In this document: in pieces, positions 62,796 through 64,000 of the stretch
Layout of the letters: every line of letters starts with the position of its first letter
Position numbering within the stretch: the first letter of the stretch is position 1
NCBI RefSeq assembly: GCF_018383585.1
Contig: NZ_JAHAMK010000007.1
Location: forward strand, 89,680 to 153,679
Direction: 5' to 3'
Length of the DNA stretch: 64,000 nucleotides
From: Microvirga sp. 3-52
GTDB taxonomy: Bacteria; Pseudomonadota; Alphaproteobacteria; Rhizobiales; Beijerinckiaceae
Program-made: the position numbers and the translations under genes
Notes under the pieces: model-generated
The model's input: the letters and a program-made list of their open reading frames with translations, nothing else
Told to the model about the DNA's origin: nothing
Databases searched by the model: none

Positions 62796-64000
62796 TTAAT
62801 GGGGCTGCCGCCACCATGTGTCGATATTGGTCCCCATGAGCGGCGTCCTGTCCGGCCGTTTCAGGTCGCTGCTATAGGCAAGCCATTGATCCTTCAGGTA
62901 AAACAGCGGAACGACATAGAAACCTGACAGCAGGGTCCGGTCGAGCGCGCGAACGGCGGAGACGAAATCCTCCCGGCCCTTGGCCTCGAGGAGTGCGTCG
63001 ATGAGGCGGTCGACCGCAGGCGAGGCGACCCCGGCGTGGTTGTGGGAGCCGCTGCGCCCGGCCGCGGCGGAGCCCCAGCGGGTGCGCTGCTCGTTGCCCG
63101 GGGAGGGCGTTCCGGCCCACAGCCACTGGACCATGTCGAAGTCGAAGCGGGCGAGGCGGCGCCAGTACTGCACGTCGTCGACGAGGCGCACCCGGGCCTG
63201 GATGCCGATGCGGCCCAGGGATTGCGAGAAGTTGAGGGCAAGCCGCTCCTGCGAGCGGGAATTGACGAGCATCTCGAAGGCGAAGGGCTCTCCGCTGCTC
63301 TTCCTGCGCAGGACGTCGCTCTCGAGGACCCAGCCCGCCTCCGAGAGAAGCGCCAGCGCGCGCCGCGCCATGTCCCGGTCGCGGCCCGATCCGTCGCCGG
63401 CGGGCGGTTCCCAGCGGCCTTCGAGGATGTCCTCGCGCACGGTGCCTGGGAACGCCGCGAGCAGCGCCCGCTCCCGCTCGTCGGCAGGCCTGCCGGTGGA
63501 GGCGAGGTCCGAGCCGGAGAAATAGCTGTTCGAACGGGTGAGCTGGCCGAAGAACAGGTTGCGGTTCACCCAGTCGAAGTCGAACAGGTAGCTGATGGCC
63601 TCCCGGACCCGGACATCGGCGAAAAGTGGTTTCCGGGTGTTGAAGACGAAGCCGCTCATCCCCTTCGGCAGCCGGGTCGTCAGGGTCTCCCGGACGATGC
63701 GGCCGTCCCTGACGGCGGGAATGTCGTAGCCCGTGGCCCACTGGCCGGGATCGCCCTCGATCCTGAAATCGTAAAGTCCCGCCTTAAAAGCCTCGAACAA
63801 GCTGTTGGCGTCGCGATAGAAATCGTAGCGGATCTCGTCGAAGCTGTAGAGGCCGCGCGTGATCGGCAGATCTTCGCCCCAGTAGTCCTTGCGGCGGGTC
63901 AGGACGACCCGTTCGCCGGGCCTGACCTCGGTCAGGGCGTAGGGGCCGGAGCCGACGAGTGGCGTCAGGCTGGTCTTGTCGAAGGTCTCGAGCCTGGTGG
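62796..64000 (-). CDS. ABC transporter peptide-type solute-binding protein (SBP family 5), 5' part missing
   Basis: 401 codons are present; the start is beyond the right edge. The visible part matches family 5 binding proteins: GSGPYALTEVRPGERVVLTRRKDYWG, GMSGFVFNTRKPLFADVRVREAISYLFDFDWVNRNLFFGQLTRSNSYF and a C-terminal MGTNIDTWWRQPH. Periplasmic capture of peptides or similar ligands; its permease genes must lie outside. Confidence 0.88.
   Translation of the reverse strand, partial: TRLETFDKTSLTPLVGSGPYALTEVRPGERVVLTRRKDYWGEDLPITRGLYSFDEIRYDFYRDANSLFEAFKAGLYDFRIEGDPGQWATGYDIPAVRDGRIVRETLTTRLPKGMSGFVFNTRKPLFADVRVREAISYLFDFDWVNRNLFFGQLTRSNSYFSGSDLASTGRPADERERALLAAFPGTVREDILEGRWEPPAGDGSGRDRDMARRALALLSEAGWVLESDVLRRKSSGEPFAFEMLVNSRSQERLALNFSQSLGRIGIQARVRLVDDVQYWRRLARFDFDMVQWLWAGTPSPGNEQRTRWGSAAAGRSGSHNHAGVASPAVDRLIDALLEAKGREDFVSAVRALDRTLLSGFYVVPLFYLKDQWLAYSSDLKRPDRTPLMGTNIDTWWRQPH

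Noticed and set aside
1..64000. CRISPR array, prophage or insertion sequence
   Set aside because: No regular short direct repeats with spacers, and no transposase, integrase or phage structural gene was recognised.

Overview
The window reads as a stretch of chromosome from a GC-rich alphaproteobacterium, most likely order Hyphomicrobiales (Rhizobiales) and plausibly Methylobacteriaceae (Microvirga- or Methylobacterium-like). The evidence is gene content: a recG-sdhE-mfd neighbourhood, an NDUFS4-type complex I subunit, a mitochondrial SUV3-like helicase, a HisKA_2 kinase, DUF1127, Tat-exported OpgG with OpgH, a class I PHA synthase with a phasin, and an EcfG-like promoter. The genus is inferred from general resemblance. 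I see no insertion sequence, prophage, CRISPR array or replication origin. The window looks like core chromosome with some accessory metabolic islands.

Layout. 1-4.3 kb: end of a DUF1624 acyltransferase, a sirtuin, a two-domain cold-shock protein overlapping a DUF192 gene, a PilZ protein, and tRNA-Pro / NDUFS4-like / tRNA-Arg. 4.3-8.4 kb: an aldehyde dehydrogenase with DUF779, behind a near-perfect sigma-54 promoter, facing an AcoR-type activator gene broken by a one-base frameshift. 8.4-12.7 kb: a polyhydroxyalkanoate region with phaC and a hemerythrin-phasin fusion. 13-17.4 kb: an RND efflux pair. 17.4-24.6 kb: prolyl oligopeptidase, SUV3-like helicase, M20 amidohydrolase and phosphoribosyltransferase. 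24.8-32.8 kb: a tightly packed polyamine-type ABC transporter with an amidohydrolase, an adenine-deaminase-like gene (also frameshifted) and a nucleoside hydrolase; this looks like a purine or purine-derivative uptake and salvage locus.

33.4-37.2 kb is a four-gene minus-strand operon: type III polyketide synthase, methyltransferase, FAD oxidoreductase, second methyltransferase. It probably makes a tailored aromatic polyketide lipid. 37.3-48 kb: a DMT transporter, purT, a three-gene overlapping sensor-kinase/response-regulator operon, an RNA-polymerase-alpha-CTD-like small protein, a Na/Pi cotransporter, DUF1127 and a GcvA-type LysR regulator. 48-55.8 kb: opgGH, divergent from glmU-glmS-GNAT. 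55.8-64 kb: recG, sdhE, mfd, a degenerate receiver-like protein and a partial peptide-type solute-binding protein.

The best leads are the type III PKS operon, the putative purine-derivative locus, the hemerythrin-phasin fusion beside phaC, and the sigma-54 control region whose cognate activator is frameshifted. A dispersed double-hairpin repeat occurs three times in intergenic DNA, and a 15-bp palindromic motif occurs twice. Both frameshifts are single-base losses in short G/C runs, so sequencing or assembly error must be excluded before either gene is called dead.
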